Below are positions 31,855 to 41,200 of a stretch of DNA of 64,000 nucleotides, piece by piece. Each line of letters begins with the position of its first letter. Position 1 is the first letter of the stretch. Both the position numbers and the translations under genes were made by a program. Origin of the DNA: Cupriavidus basilensis (GTDB lineage: Bacteria; Pseudomonadota; Gammaproteobacteria; Burkholderiales; Burkholderiaceae); NCBI RefSeq assembly GCF_000832305.1, contig NZ_CP010536.1, forward strand, positions 2,232,001-2,296,000. Direction: 5' to 3'. The notes under the pieces were generated by a model that saw only the letters and a list, made by a program, of their open reading frames with translations, made no database searches and was not told the DNA's origin.

Positions 31855-32886
31855 ATGCATCCACTTTCGCGCCGCCAGTTCTTATTGAGTGCCTCAACGA
31901 TCACAGCAGGTGCAGTTGGGTTTCCCTCGGTCCTGCGGGCCCAAGCGCCAATCACCTTGCGCTTTTCTTCGTCCATGCTGGCAGACCAAAACGCCGCGCA
32001 CTACGTCTGGTATCAACGTTTTGCCGCCAATCTGAAGGCAAACGTCGGCGATAGCATCCGAGTGGATTACTTTCCCAATAATCAACTGGGCAAGGAGAGC
32101 GACGTCGTCCAGCAGGTCAAGGTCGGGTCCATCGACATGATGGTGACCGGCTCTTCGATCTGGGCGACGATTGCCCCCGAGCTTGGCATGCTGGATCTGG
32201 GTTATCTGTTCGACAGCTACAACCACGTGGCGAGAGTGCTCGATGGGGCAGCGGGCGCGAGCCTGAACCAACTGCTCCGGAAGCGTTCGGACTGCACCAT
32301 CCTGACCTGGGCATCGCATTTCGGCGCGCGCAGCGTCTATACCAAGCGCGCTGTCAAGTCATTGGCCGATATCCGGGGGGTCAAGCTGCGCGTGTTGCCC
32401 ACCCCTTCCTTCATCGAGACGTTCAAGCTGATGGGCGCGATCCCGACGCCGATTCCGTTTGGCGAGCTATATATGGCCGCACAGACTGGCGTGGTCGACG
32501 GTTTCGAGCACGATGCCGCAACCGTGCTGGCCAGCAAGCTGAATGAGGTCGTCAAGTTTTGCTGGTTGAGCGAGCACTTGTTCAGTCCGATGGTGGTAGT
32601 CATCGGCCGGCGCGGCATGGACAAGATTCCCGCGAGCCTGCGCCCGGCCTTCCTGAAGGCCGTGGCGGACGCAACGGCCCAGGAACGCGTGATCGCCCAG
32701 AGTAACGGCTCGGTGGTGGTCCAGGAACTGAAGCGCAAGGGTGTGACCTTCTTCCCGATGGCCCCCGCCGAGCGCGTTGCCGTCCGCAAGCAGATGGAGA
32801 ACACCCTCTGGGCTGGCTTCGCCAAGCAGTATCCGGCGACGGCCCCCCTTTTCTCGGCGATCAACGCAGCAAGAGGTGAGTCGTGA
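31855..32886 (+). CDS. TRAP transporter periplasmic substrate-binding protein (DctP type), 343 aa
   Basis: Receptor of a sodium-driven TRAP uptake system. The N-terminus MHPLSRRQFLLSASTITAG is a twin-arginine-like signal. The DctP fold shows RFSSSMLADQNAAHYVWYQR, VDYFPNNQLGKESDVVQQVK and the carboxylate-binding Arg in LRVLPTPSFIETFKLMGA. Its stop overlaps the start of the fused membrane subunit by four bases. Context with glucarate dehydratase suggests a sugar diacid as substrate. Confidence 0.92.
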   Translation: MHPLSRRQFLLSASTITAGAVGFPSVLRAQAPITLRFSSSMLADQNAAHYVWYQRFAANLKANVGDSIRVDYFPNNQLGKESDVVQQVKVGSIDMMVTGSSIWATIAPELGMLDLGYLFDSYNHVARVLDGAAGASLNQLLRKRSDCTILTWASHFGARSVYTKRAVKSLADIRGVKLRVLPTPSFIETFKLMGAIPTPIPFGELYMAAQTGVVDGFEHDAATVLASKLNEVVKFCWLSEHLFSPMVVVIGRRGMDKIPASLRPAFLKAVADATAQERVIAQSNGSVVVQELKRKGVTFFPMAPAERVAVRKQMENTLWAGFAKQYPATAPLFSAINAARGES

Positions 32887-34781
32887 ACCATAGCGCTTCC
32901 ATTGCAAACTCGGAAACGACGCGGACCGACGTACTGGGATTCCACCAGGACAATGAGGCCGGGCGCTGGCTGGCGTGGCTGACCCGGTCACTCGAGTACA
33001 TGTCCGGCGCGGTCCTGGCTCTCGACGTATTGATCGTCTTCCTCTCAGTCGTGTACCGCTATTTCCTGCACGATCCCGTCGACTGGGCCGAGGAAATTGC
33101 TCGCGCCCTGATGGTCGTGCTCGTGTTCTTCGGTGCCGCCACCGTGTTGGCGAGGTCCCAGCACGTCGGCATCGACCTTTTCCGCGGGCTGCTGCCCGTG
33201 CGCTGGCAACCGCTGCTGATCCAGGCCGGCCACTGGATCATTGCCGGCGTATCGGCAAGCCTGCTGGTGTCATCGGTTCTTCTGCTGGTGGATAGCTATG
33301 ACCAGACCACGTCCATCGGCTTGCCGCAGTGGCTCTACGTCTACCCCGTAGTGTTCGGGAGTGCCTTCATGACACTGTTCGCGCTGGCCAACGCGGTAAG
33401 TGGTTCGCGCGGCGTGGTGTGGCGCGCATTCGTGACGTGCGCGGTACTGGCTGCGGCCGTCACCGCCTGGAACGTGTTGGTGCCGGAACATGCAATCTCG
33501 CGAGGCGCGCTGCTCGCCATTGGCTTTATCGGTGCTCTGGTGCTCGGCGTGCCGATCGGCTTTGTGCTGGCATTTGCAGCGCTGCTGTACTTCCTGGCTG
33601 ACCCGTCGCTGCCGATGCTGGTCTACTCTCAGCAAGTGATGGCGGGAACCGATCACTTCGTGTTGCTAGCCATTCCGTTTTTCGTGCTGGCCGGCCTGCT
33701 AATGGAGGCGAATGGCATGTCGTCACGCCTGATCGAGCTATTGCTGCGCGTCTTTGGCCGCGTGCGCGGCGGGCTTGGCCTGATCACCATCATCGCCACC
33801 GCGTTCTTCTCAGGCGTGTCCGGGTCCAAGCTGGCCGATGTGGCGGCGGTAGGCGGTATCGTCATGCCCGCGGTGCGGCGCACCCGGCAGGATCCTGGCG
33901 AGGCGGCGGGGCTGCTGGCCTGCAGCGCCGTCATGGCGGAGACGATTCCGCCGTGCATCAACCTGATCCTGATGGGCTTCGTAGCCAATATCTCCATTGC
34001 AGGTCTGTTCATGGCCGGGCTCGTGCCGGCCGCGGTAATGGCACTGTCTCTGGCTGTCCTCGCCGTCATCGTGGGTCGCAAGATTAATCCCGACGAGGCA
34101 TTCGAGCACCGCACACCGCTGTGGCCCCTGCTTGGCGGCGCGCTGGTGGCGCTCATCATGGTCGGCATGATCGGCAAGGGCGTGACCTCCGGTATCGCCA
34201 CGTCGACCGAGGTATCGGCATTCGCGGTGGTTTATGCGCTGGTAGTCGGTGGCCTGGCGTTCCGCGAGCTCAACCTGCGTTCGGTGGCACGGTTGTTCGT
34301 GCGTTCCGCGTCGATGGCGGGCGGCATCCTGTTCATCGTGGCAGCGGCGTCGAGCGTATCGTTCGCGCTGACCATTGAGCAGATTCCGCAACTCATGTCC
34401 GGCACGATGACCGCCTTCGCGGCGCAGTATGGCAGCGTCATGTTCATCATGCTGTCGGCCCTGCTCATGATGGTATTCGGGGCCGTGCTGGAGGGCGCGC
34501 CGGCCCTGATCATTTTCGGACCATTGCTGACGCCGATTGCGCAGCAATTGGGCGTCAACCCGCTACACTTCGGCACCGTCATGGTGATTGCGATGGGCCT
34601 GGGGCTGTTTGCGCCCCCCGTCGGCCTCGGATTGTTCGCCACGTGCGCCATCACCGGTACCCAGGTCAAGGACGTCGCTCGTCCCATGCTGAAATACCTG
34701 GCCGTACTGCTGGTTGCACTGGTGCTGCTGATTCTCGTGCCCGCGTTTTCCCTGTGGCTTCCGAACCGGCTCGGGATGTAG
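32883..34781 (+). CDS. TRAP transporter fused DctQ-DctM membrane protein, 632 aa
   Basis: Residues about 25-200 are the four-helix small subunit (DctQ) with YRYFLHDPVDWAEEIARALMV; residues about 200-632 are the large DctM permease with 11-12 membrane segments and motifs GVPIGFVLAFAALLYF, GVSGSKLADVAAVG and LGLFAPPVGLGLF. A single fused chain is a common TRAP arrangement. It overlaps the receptor gene by ATGA-type coupling and is followed after 19 bases by the LacI gene. Inner membrane. Confidence 0.94.
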   Translation: MNHSASIANSETTRTDVLGFHQDNEAGRWLAWLTRSLEYMSGAVLALDVLIVFLSVVYRYFLHDPVDWAEEIARALMVVLVFFGAATVLARSQHVGIDLFRGLLPVRWQPLLIQAGHWIIAGVSASLLVSSVLLLVDSYDQTTSIGLPQWLYVYPVVFGSAFMTLFALANAVSGSRGVVWRAFVTCAVLAAAVTAWNVLVPEHAISRGALLAIGFIGALVLGVPIGFVLAFAALLYFLADPSLPMLVYSQQVMAGTDHFVLLAIPFFVLAGLLMEANGMSSRLIELLLRVFGRVRGGLGLITIIATAFFSGVSGSKLADVAAVGGIVMPAVRRTRQDPGEAAGLLACSAVMAETIPPCINLILMGFVANISIAGLFMAGLVPAAVMALSLAVLAVIVGRKINPDEAFEHRTPLWPLLGGALVALIMVGMIGKGVTSGIATSTEVSAFAVVYALVVGGLAFRELNLRSVARLFVRSASMAGGILFIVAAASSVSFALTIEQIPQLMSGTMTAFAAQYGSVMFIMLSALLMMVFGAVLEGAPALIIFGPLLTPIAQQLGVNPLHFGTVMVIAMGLGLFAPPVGLGLFATCAITGTQVKDVARPMLKYLAVLLVALVLLILVPAFSLWLPNRLGM

Positions 34782-34800
34782 CCGCCTCAAGGATATTCGC

Positions 34801-35901
34801 GTGACCACCATTCAAGACGTCGCACGCCATGCCGGCGTGTCCGTGAGCACGGTCTCAAATGTACTCAATGGCAGGACCGACCAGATGCGGGCAGATACGC
34901 TTGCGCGCGTCGAGCATGCTATCAAGATGCTGCAGTTCCGGCCCAATAAGCTGGCGCGGCAGCTCAAGACCGGGCAGACGCCGCTACTCGGCCTGCTGGT
35001 CCCCTCAATGGCCAATCCGATGTATAGCTACATCGCCCGCGAGATCGAAGCCATCGCGCAAGAGCGGTTCGGATACCGGCTGGTGATCGGCAGTACCCAT
35101 CGCACGAGCGACAGGGAAGCTTCCTTTTTCGAAGACCTGCTTGCGCACGGTGTCAGGCACGTTATCGTCATCTCCTCCTTGAGCGACGAGCGGCACATCG
35201 AGCTGGCCGTCGAACGCGGCATGACGGTGGTGAGCTACGACCGCCCGGCGACCCTCGGGCAGCCGTCGCTGATCGAGCATGTCACGCCGGACAACTTCGA
35301 GGCCGCGCGGCTGGCGACCGAACATCTCATCCGATACGGACACACACGCCTCGCCTTCGCGACTGTGTCCGGCATGACGATGAGCCGCAGCAACAAGATC
35401 AGGGGATTCCTTGCCGCGGCTGAACACGCCGGCATCCAGGCCGGCGCCCATGTATTTGACAGCGGTCCGCTGGAAGACTACGGCGATTCAGTCATCGCCG
35501 AGGTCGGCTACGCACTGGCGTTGCAGATCGCGAACGCCCCCGCACGACCGACCGGCGTCGTCGCCGTGAATGACCTGCTGGCGCTCGGGCTGATGGCCGG
35601 CCTGCGCGAGACCGGCCTGCAGGTGCCGCGCGATGTTTCGGTGGTCGGCATCGACGGGCACTTCCTGTCGGCACTGTCCAATCCGATGCTGACCACGGTG
35701 GAACTGCCGGTTCCCGAAATGGCCCGCGCCATGGTTGAGCGGGCGCTGCGCCGGCGCGACGCCAATACGGAGGTCGAAGCCACCGGCTGCGAAGCGATTT
35801 TCCCGCCAACCCGCCTGATCGAACGCGAATCCGTGGCGCCGCCGCCGCAGGAAGGCGGGCCCGGTGCGCCCCAACAACCATCAGCCACACGCAATCCATG
35901 A
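34801..35901 (+). CDS. LacI-family transcriptional regulator, 366 aa
   Basis: N-terminal HTH TTIQDVARHAGVSVSTVSNVL with hinge helix RPNKLARQLKTGQT, then a sugar-binding-protein-like domain (LLGLLVPSMANPMYSYIARE, TTVELPVPEMARAMVERAL). The start is GTG. It lies inside the operon it probably controls; the dyad at 31795-31825 is the likely operator. Inducer presumably an aldaric acid or derivative, by context. Confidence 0.92.
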   Translation: MTTIQDVARHAGVSVSTVSNVLNGRTDQMRADTLARVEHAIKMLQFRPNKLARQLKTGQTPLLGLLVPSMANPMYSYIAREIEAIAQERFGYRLVIGSTHRTSDREASFFEDLLAHGVRHVIVISSLSDERHIELAVERGMTVVSYDRPATLGQPSLIEHVTPDNFEAARLATEHLIRYGHTRLAFATVSGMTMSRSNKIRGFLAAAEHAGIQAGAHVFDSGPLEDYGDSVIAEVGYALALQIANAPARPTGVVAVNDLLALGLMAGLRETGLQVPRDVSVVGIDGHFLSALSNPMLTTVELPVPEMARAMVERALRRRDANTEVEATGCEAIFPPTRLIERESVAPPPQEGGPGAPQQPSATRNP

Positions 35902-36923
35902 AAACCGTTTTCGTTAGCCACCCCACCGACAAGCTGCGGCACTATTTCGGTAACCAAGCCATCACTGCGCTGCAGGCATTCGCCGAGGTCCGGTTGAACA
36001 CCGAGGCGCGGGAGCTTTCCACGCCGGAGCTTATCGCCGCGGCACACGGCTGCGATGCACTGATTGCATACCGGCAGACCCCGGGGCCGGAGGCGTTGTT
36101 CGCTGGCCTTCCCGCACTGGCAGCATTTATCCGTTGCGCCGTGGACATCAGCACCATCGACGTACCGGCGGCGAGCCGGCACGGCGTGCTGATCACGCAG
36201 GCTAGCGCAGGCTTCATGCCCGCGGTCTCCGAATGGGCAATCGGGGCAATGGTGGACCTGGCGCGCGGCACCAGCCGCTACGCAGCGGCTTACCACCGCG
36301 GCCAGCCTCCCGCCCCGGTGATGGGCCGCGAACTGCGGGGCTCGGTGTTGGGAGTGATTGGCTACGGGCAGATCGGACGCTACCTGTGCGAGCTGGCGCA
36401 GGCATTCGGCATGCGCATCCTGGTGACCACGCCGGGGAAAATCCCTGCACAGCCTGCACTGCGGCAGGTTCCATTGCCGCAGTTGCTGGCGGAGGCGGAT
36501 TTCGTGGTCTGCGTGGCCCCCGCCAATGCGGAAACCGAGAACATGATGAACGCGCAAGCTTTCGCGGCGATGAAGCCTGACGCGTACTTCATCAATGCGT
36601 CGCGCGGTGAGCTGGTCGACGAGCCGGCGCTGCTGCACGCGCTGGAATCCGGTCATCTGGGCGGCTGTGCACTAGATGTCGGCCGCGCGCCCGACCAGAT
36701 GCCGGTGCTCGGACTGGCGCGCCATCCGAACGTGATTGCCACGCCCCACATCGGCGGGTTAACTCTAGCGGCTACAGAACACCAGGCGCTCGAAACGGTC
36801 GAGCAACTCCGCGCCCTGGTACAAGGCCGCCTGCCCGATGGCGCAGTCAACGCCGCACGCGCCACCCGGCTTCAGCGCTGGGGTATCCACTTGACTGGTC
36901 TCGAAAATGCGGAAGCAAGGTAA
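35898..36923 (+). CDS. NAD(P)-dependent 2-hydroxyacid dehydrogenase, 341 aa
   Basis: Rossmann motif GVIGYGQIGRYLCELAQAFG at about 150; catalytic Arg in NASRGELVDEPAL, Glu position in the VGRAPDQMP loop is not obvious, and His is in ATPHIGGLTLAA. The usual (D/E)EP-type loop is altered, so activity may be modified. The start overlaps the LacI stop by four bases. In this operon it could act on a 2-oxo intermediate of aldarate breakdown. Confidence 0.85.
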   Translation: MKTVFVSHPTDKLRHYFGNQAITALQAFAEVRLNTEARELSTPELIAAAHGCDALIAYRQTPGPEALFAGLPALAAFIRCAVDISTIDVPAASRHGVLITQASAGFMPAVSEWAIGAMVDLARGTSRYAAAYHRGQPPAPVMGRELRGSVLGVIGYGQIGRYLCELAQAFGMRILVTTPGKIPAQPALRQVPLPQLLAEADFVVCVAPANAETENMMNAQAFAAMKPDAYFINASRGELVDEPALLHALESGHLGGCALDVGRAPDQMPVLGLARHPNVIATPHIGGLTLAATEHQALETVEQLRALVQGRLPDGAVNAARATRLQRWGIHLTGLENAEAR

Positions 36924-36932
36924 AGGCTGCTC

Positions 36933-37763
36933 ATGCAAAAACATGCCACGCTCGCTTATCCGGATGCCTGCGACTGCCACATCCATGTCTTCGACGATGC
37001 CTACCCGCTGGCGCCAACCGCAACGTCAACGCCGCCGCCTGCGCCCGCTGCGTGCTATCAGGAGGTACAGGCCACACTCGGGTTGTCTCGCGCGGTGGTG
37101 GTGCAGCCAACTGGATACGGCTTCGACAATCGCTGCACGCTTGCGGCAATCGAGCAGCTCGGCGCGAATGCCAGGGGGATTGCCGTGGTCCGGCAGGACG
37201 TTGCGGATGTGGAACTGCAGAGCTTGCATCGCGCCGGCATCCGCGGCGTGCGCTACATGATGCTGCCGGGCGGCTTGTTGCCGTGGGACAACCTGGAGAC
37301 GCTGGCCGCGCGCGTTGCTCCTTTGGGCTGGAACATCAACCTGCAGCTAGACGGTCGCGAGTTGCCCCATCGCGAAGCCACGCTCGGCAAGTTGCCGGGC
37401 CGCCTCGTCATCGATCACATCGGCAAGTTCCTGGGGCCCGTGACGGTGCAGGATGAAGCCTTCCTGTCGTTGCGCCGGCTACTGGAGCAGGGGCATTGCT
37501 GGATCAAATTGTCGGCGCCATACGAGAGCGCCCGTAAGGGACCACCCGGCTATGAGGATGCGGCTGGCCTTGCCCGAACCTTGGCAAGGGATTACCCCGA
37601 GCGCTGCCTGTGGGCGAGCAACTGGCCCCACTTGAACATCAATCCTTGCCCAGGCGATAAGGACCTGCTTGATTGGGCTTTCGATTGCATGGAAACCGAA
37701 GCCGTGAAACACAGGGTACTGGTCGCTAATCCGGCCGAAGTCTATGGCTTTCCTGCCGCCTGA
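36933..37763 (+). CDS. Amidohydrolase-2 family protein, probable D-galactarolactone isomerase or related lactonase, 276 aa
   Basis: TIM-barrel hydrolase with the metal-site motif CDCHIHVFDD near the N-terminus, RGIAVVRQDVAD, LPGRLVIDHIGKFLG, and WASNWPHLN near the C-terminus holding the catalytic Asp-equivalent region. This layout is shared by 2-pyrone-4,6-dicarboxylate lactonase and D-galactarolactone isomerase. Directly upstream of glucarate dehydratase, so the aldarolactone role is favoured. The assignment between the two functions is by context. Confidence 0.8.
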   Translation: MQKHATLAYPDACDCHIHVFDDAYPLAPTATSTPPPAPAACYQEVQATLGLSRAVVVQPTGYGFDNRCTLAAIEQLGANARGIAVVRQDVADVELQSLHRAGIRGVRYMMLPGGLLPWDNLETLAARVAPLGWNINLQLDGRELPHREATLGKLPGRLVIDHIGKFLGPVTVQDEAFLSLRRLLEQGHCWIKLSAPYESARKGPPGYEDAAGLARTLARDYPERCLWASNWPHLNINPCPGDKDLLDWAFDCMETEAVKHRVLVANPAEVYGFPAA

Positions 37764-37805
37764 TTGATCAACCCGACGTTCTTTCCCGCATTAGTCTCAG
37801 AGATC

Positions 37806-39164
37806 ATGAATCCCACTCAAACACATAGCGCTTCCATCGGCCTGACGCCCGTGGTCACCGAACTTACCGTCGTGCCGGTGGCTGGCCACGACAGCATGCT
37901 GATGAACCTGTCCGGGGCGCACGGTCCGTTCTTCACCCGCAATATCGTCATCCTGAAAGACAGCGCGGGCAATACAGGCGTAGGCGAGGTGCCCGGCGGC
38001 GAAGCGATCCGCCAGACACTGGAGGATGCGCGCGAACTCCTCGCCGGCCAGTCGATCGGCAACCACCAGGCGCTGCTCAATCGCGTGCGCACCGCCTTTG
38101 CCAGCCGCGACGCGGGTGGGCGTGGCCTGCAGACCTTCGACCTGCGCATCGCCATCCATGCGGTCACCGCGCTCGAGGCGGCGCTGCTCGACCTGCTGGG
38201 CAAGCATCTGGGCGTGCCGGTGGCCGCGCTGTTGGGTGAAGGCCAGCAGCGCGATGCCGTGGAGATGCTGGGCTACCTGTTCTATATCGGGGACCGTAAC
38301 CGCACCACGCTCGGCTACCGCAGCGAGCCCGAGGCGGACAACGACTGGTTCCGGCTGCGCAACGAAGCCGCGATGAATGCCGAGGGCGTGGTACGCCTGG
38401 CGCAAGCTGCCTATGAGCGCTATGGCTTCAACGATTTCAAGCTCAAGGGCGGCGTGCTGCGCGGCGACGAAGAGATGGAAGCCATCCTCGCGCTCGCCGA
38501 GCGCTTTCCCAAGGCGCGCATCACGCTGGATCCCAACGGCGCATGGTCGCTGGCCGAAGCCGTGCGCCTGTGCCGCGACAAGCATGGCGTGCTGGCCTAT
38601 GCCGAAGATCCTTGCGGCGCGCAAGAGGGCTACTCGGGCCGCGAGATCATGGCCGAGTTCCGTACTGCCACCGGCCTGCCCACCGCCACCAACATGGTCG
38701 CGACCGACTGGCGCCAGATGGGCCACGCGGTGCGCCTGCAATCGGTGGACATCCCGCTGGCCGATCCGCATTTCTGGACCATGCAGGGCTCGGTGCGGGT
38801 GGCGCAGATGTGCGCCGAGTGGGGCCTGACATGGGGCTCGCACTCGAACAATCACTTCGATATTTCACTGGCGATGTTCACCCACGTGGCCGCCGCCGCG
38901 CCGGGCCGCGTCACCGCCATCGACACCCACTGGATCTGGCAGGACGGCGAGCGCCTGACCAAGGCGCCACTGAAGATCGAGAACGGCAAGGTGGCCGTGC
39001 CGACGGCGCCGGGCCTGGGCGTGGAGCTCGATATGGAGCAACTCGCGCTGGCGCACGAGCGCTACAAGAACATGGGCCTGGGTGCGCGCGACGACGCCGT
39101 GGCCATGCAATTCCTGATCCCGGGCTGGACCTTCGACAACAAGGCGCCCTGCATGGTCAGGTAG
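37806..39164 (+). CDS. gudD: Glucarate dehydratase (enolase superfamily), 452 aa
   Basis: Converts D-glucarate (and L-idarate) to 5-keto-4-deoxy-D-glucarate. The sequence follows GudD closely: [20 protein letters not shown] near the N-terminus, the KxK catalytic motif in [13 protein letters not shown], metal ligands in [27 protein letters not shown] and NMVATDWRQ, the His in [10 protein letters not shown], and the C-terminus [18 protein letters not shown]. Length 452 matches the family. The start is ATG 37806; the frame opens earlier at a TTG. Last intact gene of the operon. Confidence 0.93.
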   Translation: MNPTQTHSASIGLTPVVTELTVVPVAGHDSMLMNLSGAHGPFFTRNIVILKDSAGNTGVGEVPGGEAIRQTLEDARELLAGQSIGNHQALLNRVRTAFASRDAGGRGLQTFDLRIAIHAVTALEAALLDLLGKHLGVPVAALLGEGQQRDAVEMLGYLFYIGDRNRTTLGYRSEPEADNDWFRLRNEAAMNAEGVVRLAQAAYERYGFNDFKLKGGVLRGDEEMEAILALAERFPKARITLDPNGAWSLAEAVRLCRDKHGVLAYAEDPCGAQEGYSGREIMAEFRTATGLPTATNMVATDWRQMGHAVRLQSVDIPLADPHFWTMQGSVRVAQMCAEWGLTWGSHSNNHFDISLAMFTHVAAAAPGRVTAIDTHWIWQDGERLTKAPLKIENGKVAVPTAPGLGVELDMEQLALAHERYKNMGLGARDDAVAMQFLIPGWTFDNKAPCMVR

Positions 39165-39175
39165 ACCCCCTGGAA

Positions 39176-39544
39176 ATCGCCCCTTCCCTCCCCTTGGCGC
39201 CGATTGATGTTCACGGCGCTCCATCTGACTTCCTCGCCAGTGCCAGCGCCAACGCACGGCAGCTCTTCCTGAACCGTGAGGCCAGCCAGCTGGAGTTCCA
39301 CCGGCGCGTGCTCGCCGAGGCCGAGAACCACGACATTCCGTTGTTGGAGCAATTGCGCATCCTCTGCATCTTCAGCAGCAACCTGGACGAGTTCTTCGAG
39401 ATCCGCGTTGCCGGCCTGAAGGAGAAGATCAAGCTGCAGGCGCCGGCGATCACCGGCCAGAATGGACTGGACGTGCAGCAGATCTACGCGCTTGTCAGCG
39501 CCCGCACCCACAAGCTGGTCGCGGAACAGTACCGCCTGTCGTGA
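39176..39544 (+). pseudogene. Polyphosphate kinase (ppk1) N-terminal fragment
   Basis: The frame encodes LFLNREASQLEFHRRVLAEA, PLLEQLRILCIFSSNLDEFFE and IRVAGLKEKIKLQAPA, the unmistakable N-terminal domain of PPK1. Only about 110 of some 690 residues remain; it ends near an ISL3-family element and has no clear start codon. It follows glucarate dehydratase without a gap, so a piece of a housekeeping gene was joined here. Confidence 0.85.
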
Positions 39545-39580
39545 AGTGAAGTAATCGCGCTCCGTTTATGAAGTAAAACT

Positions 39581-40581
39581 GGGTCTCCCGCACTTTGTGT
39601 GACGGCCGCGTCGATGGCTTGATTTCAGGCCGATCTGGCCCCACGTTGATCGTTACCATGGGCCAAGTTCTCGGTGCCATCGATCGTATTCTCGCCCGTG
39701 TGGGTAAGCGCGTCGTCTCCAGCGACGCGCGAGGGAAGACCATCACTGTCGAAGCCAGCAGTACGATTCGCGCGGCACCGTGTCCTGCCTGCCATCGTTG
39801 GAGTCACCGACGCCACGGCAGCTATGTGCGCAGGCTGGAAGAACGTCCGATGCTGGAGCAGCGGGTCGTTCTCGCCGTTGAGGTGCGTCGCTTCAAGTGC
39901 GCGAACGCCAGCTGCCCCCGTCGTACGTTTGCCGAGAACATCGACGCCTTGGCCGGTCGGCATCAACGCCGAACGCGATCGCAGGCTCGGGCGTTGCACG
40001 CGCTGGACCACGCCCTCGGTGGTGAGGCCGCAGCCCGGCTTGCTAACGCCTTGGGCTTGCGCACCAATGCCGACACCGTGCTGCGGGAGTTGCGAAGAGC
40101 TCCTGAGCGCAAGCGAAAACCGCGACCGCGGGTCGTCGGCATCGATGACTGGGCGATCGCGCTCGGTCACCAATACGGAACGATCATCGTCGACATGGAG
40201 CGACGTGAGCCGATCGCAGTGTTCGCTGGCAGGGAAGCCATTGCGGTGGCTGCGTGGACGCGTGCGCACCCATCGATCGAGATCGTCGCCAGGGAGCGGG
40301 CCGGGGCCTACTCCGAGGCGGTCGACATCGCGCTGCCGGTAGCCAAGCAAGTCTCGGATCGCTGGTATCTGCTGAGCAACCTGCGCGACAACGTCGAGAG
40401 GCTGCTGTATCGACTCGGGCCGCAACTGCGCCAAGCCGCGCAGCAAGTCGAGGTCGGCGGAGTGACCTTGGGCCGGCAAGGGGTGCCGAGCCACACCTCA
40501 CTGCGGTCATGGCAGCGCCTGAGCGATCAGCGTCGCGCCACGCGGCTGGCGCTGTACGAGCGGGTGTTAGCGGCGGTGTAA
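39581..40581 (+). mobile_element. ISL3-family element, right side missing
   Basis: GGGTCTCCCGCACTTTGTGT at 39581-39600 resembles an ISL3 terminal repeat (GG(C/G)TCT...TTGTGT). The transposase gene follows at once. No matching repeat is visible after 40581, where IS21-type debris begins. Confidence 0.65.
39658..40581 (+). pseudogene. ISL3-family transposase, C-terminally truncated
   Basis: Zinc-binding N-terminal domain with CPACHRWSHRRHGSYVRR and CANASCPRRTF, HTH region, then the catalytic core: VVGIDDWAIALGHQYGTI with the first Asp, ARERAGAYSEA and SDRWYLLSNLRDNVERLL with the second. The frame stops at 307 residues, against 400 or more for the family, before the third catalytic Glu, so it is probably inactive. 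The frame is open from 39595 but ATG 39658 gives the usual family start. Confidence 0.8.
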
Positions 40582-40620
40582 AACCGCGCATAAATGGCGG
40601 CGCAAGGTTGAGTGAATTGT

Positions 40621-40875
40621 TCAACAACAAAGGAGCCCGCGCGGCCCTTTTATTTGTGATGCGCGACAGACGTCAGAATGCTGCGTCGCCTGGCTCGCGG
40701 CACTGGTGGAGGATCCGCGCTCTTCTCCCATCAAGTCCTGGATCTGATGTAGATAGCGCGAGCAGACGACTTCGCGTAGATCGTCGAGCAACTCGAACAC
40801 GGCGATCGCCTGCTCGGGTGTCCAGTCGTCAGGCACGACGAACGGCAGGCCGCGTCGGCGTCCCGACGGCAGCAA
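40621..40875 (-). CDS. Small conserved hypothetical protein associated with IS elements, 84 aa
   Basis: The core [20 protein letters not shown] with [16 protein letters not shown] resembles a small protein often found downstream of istB-type helper genes in beta-proteobacteria; its role is unknown. It follows the IstB fragment on the same strand. The C-terminal 30 residues look unrelated, so it may be truncated by the ISL3/IS21 junction. Confidence 0.5.
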   Translation of the reverse strand: MLPSGRRRGLPFVVPDDWTPEQAIAVFELLDDLREVVCSRYLHQIQDLMGEERGSSTSAASQATQHSDVCRASQIKGPRGLLCC

Positions 40876-40904
40876 GGGATCGTGGCTAATGCTGCGGCTC
40901 CTTT

Positions 40905-41193
40905 TTCCGTGACGATCTTCTTCGCGGCCCGCTGGCGGGAACGGGCTTCGGCGCTCTCGCGCGCTTCCTTCAGGCGATAGGACTCACCCTCGATTGAGAG
41001 GACCTCGGCACGATGCACCAGCCTGTCGACTAGCGAGACGACACAGGCGGCATTCGGGAACACCTCGGACCATTGTGCAAACGGCTTGTTGGTCGTGACG
41101 ATAGTGGAACGGGCCTCGTATCTCCGACTAATCAGCTCGAACAGCAGGTCGGCATGACGGTTCGAGCACGACAGATAGCCGACCTCGTCGATT
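40905..41193 (-). pseudogene. IS21-family helper ATPase (IstB) C-terminal fragment
   Basis: The frame reads [60 protein letters not shown] and [17 protein letters not shown], the Walker B to C-terminal part of IstB. The Walker A half and istA are missing. It stops against the alanine dehydrogenase gene. Confidence 0.85.
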
Positions 41194-41200
41194 CATGCCA

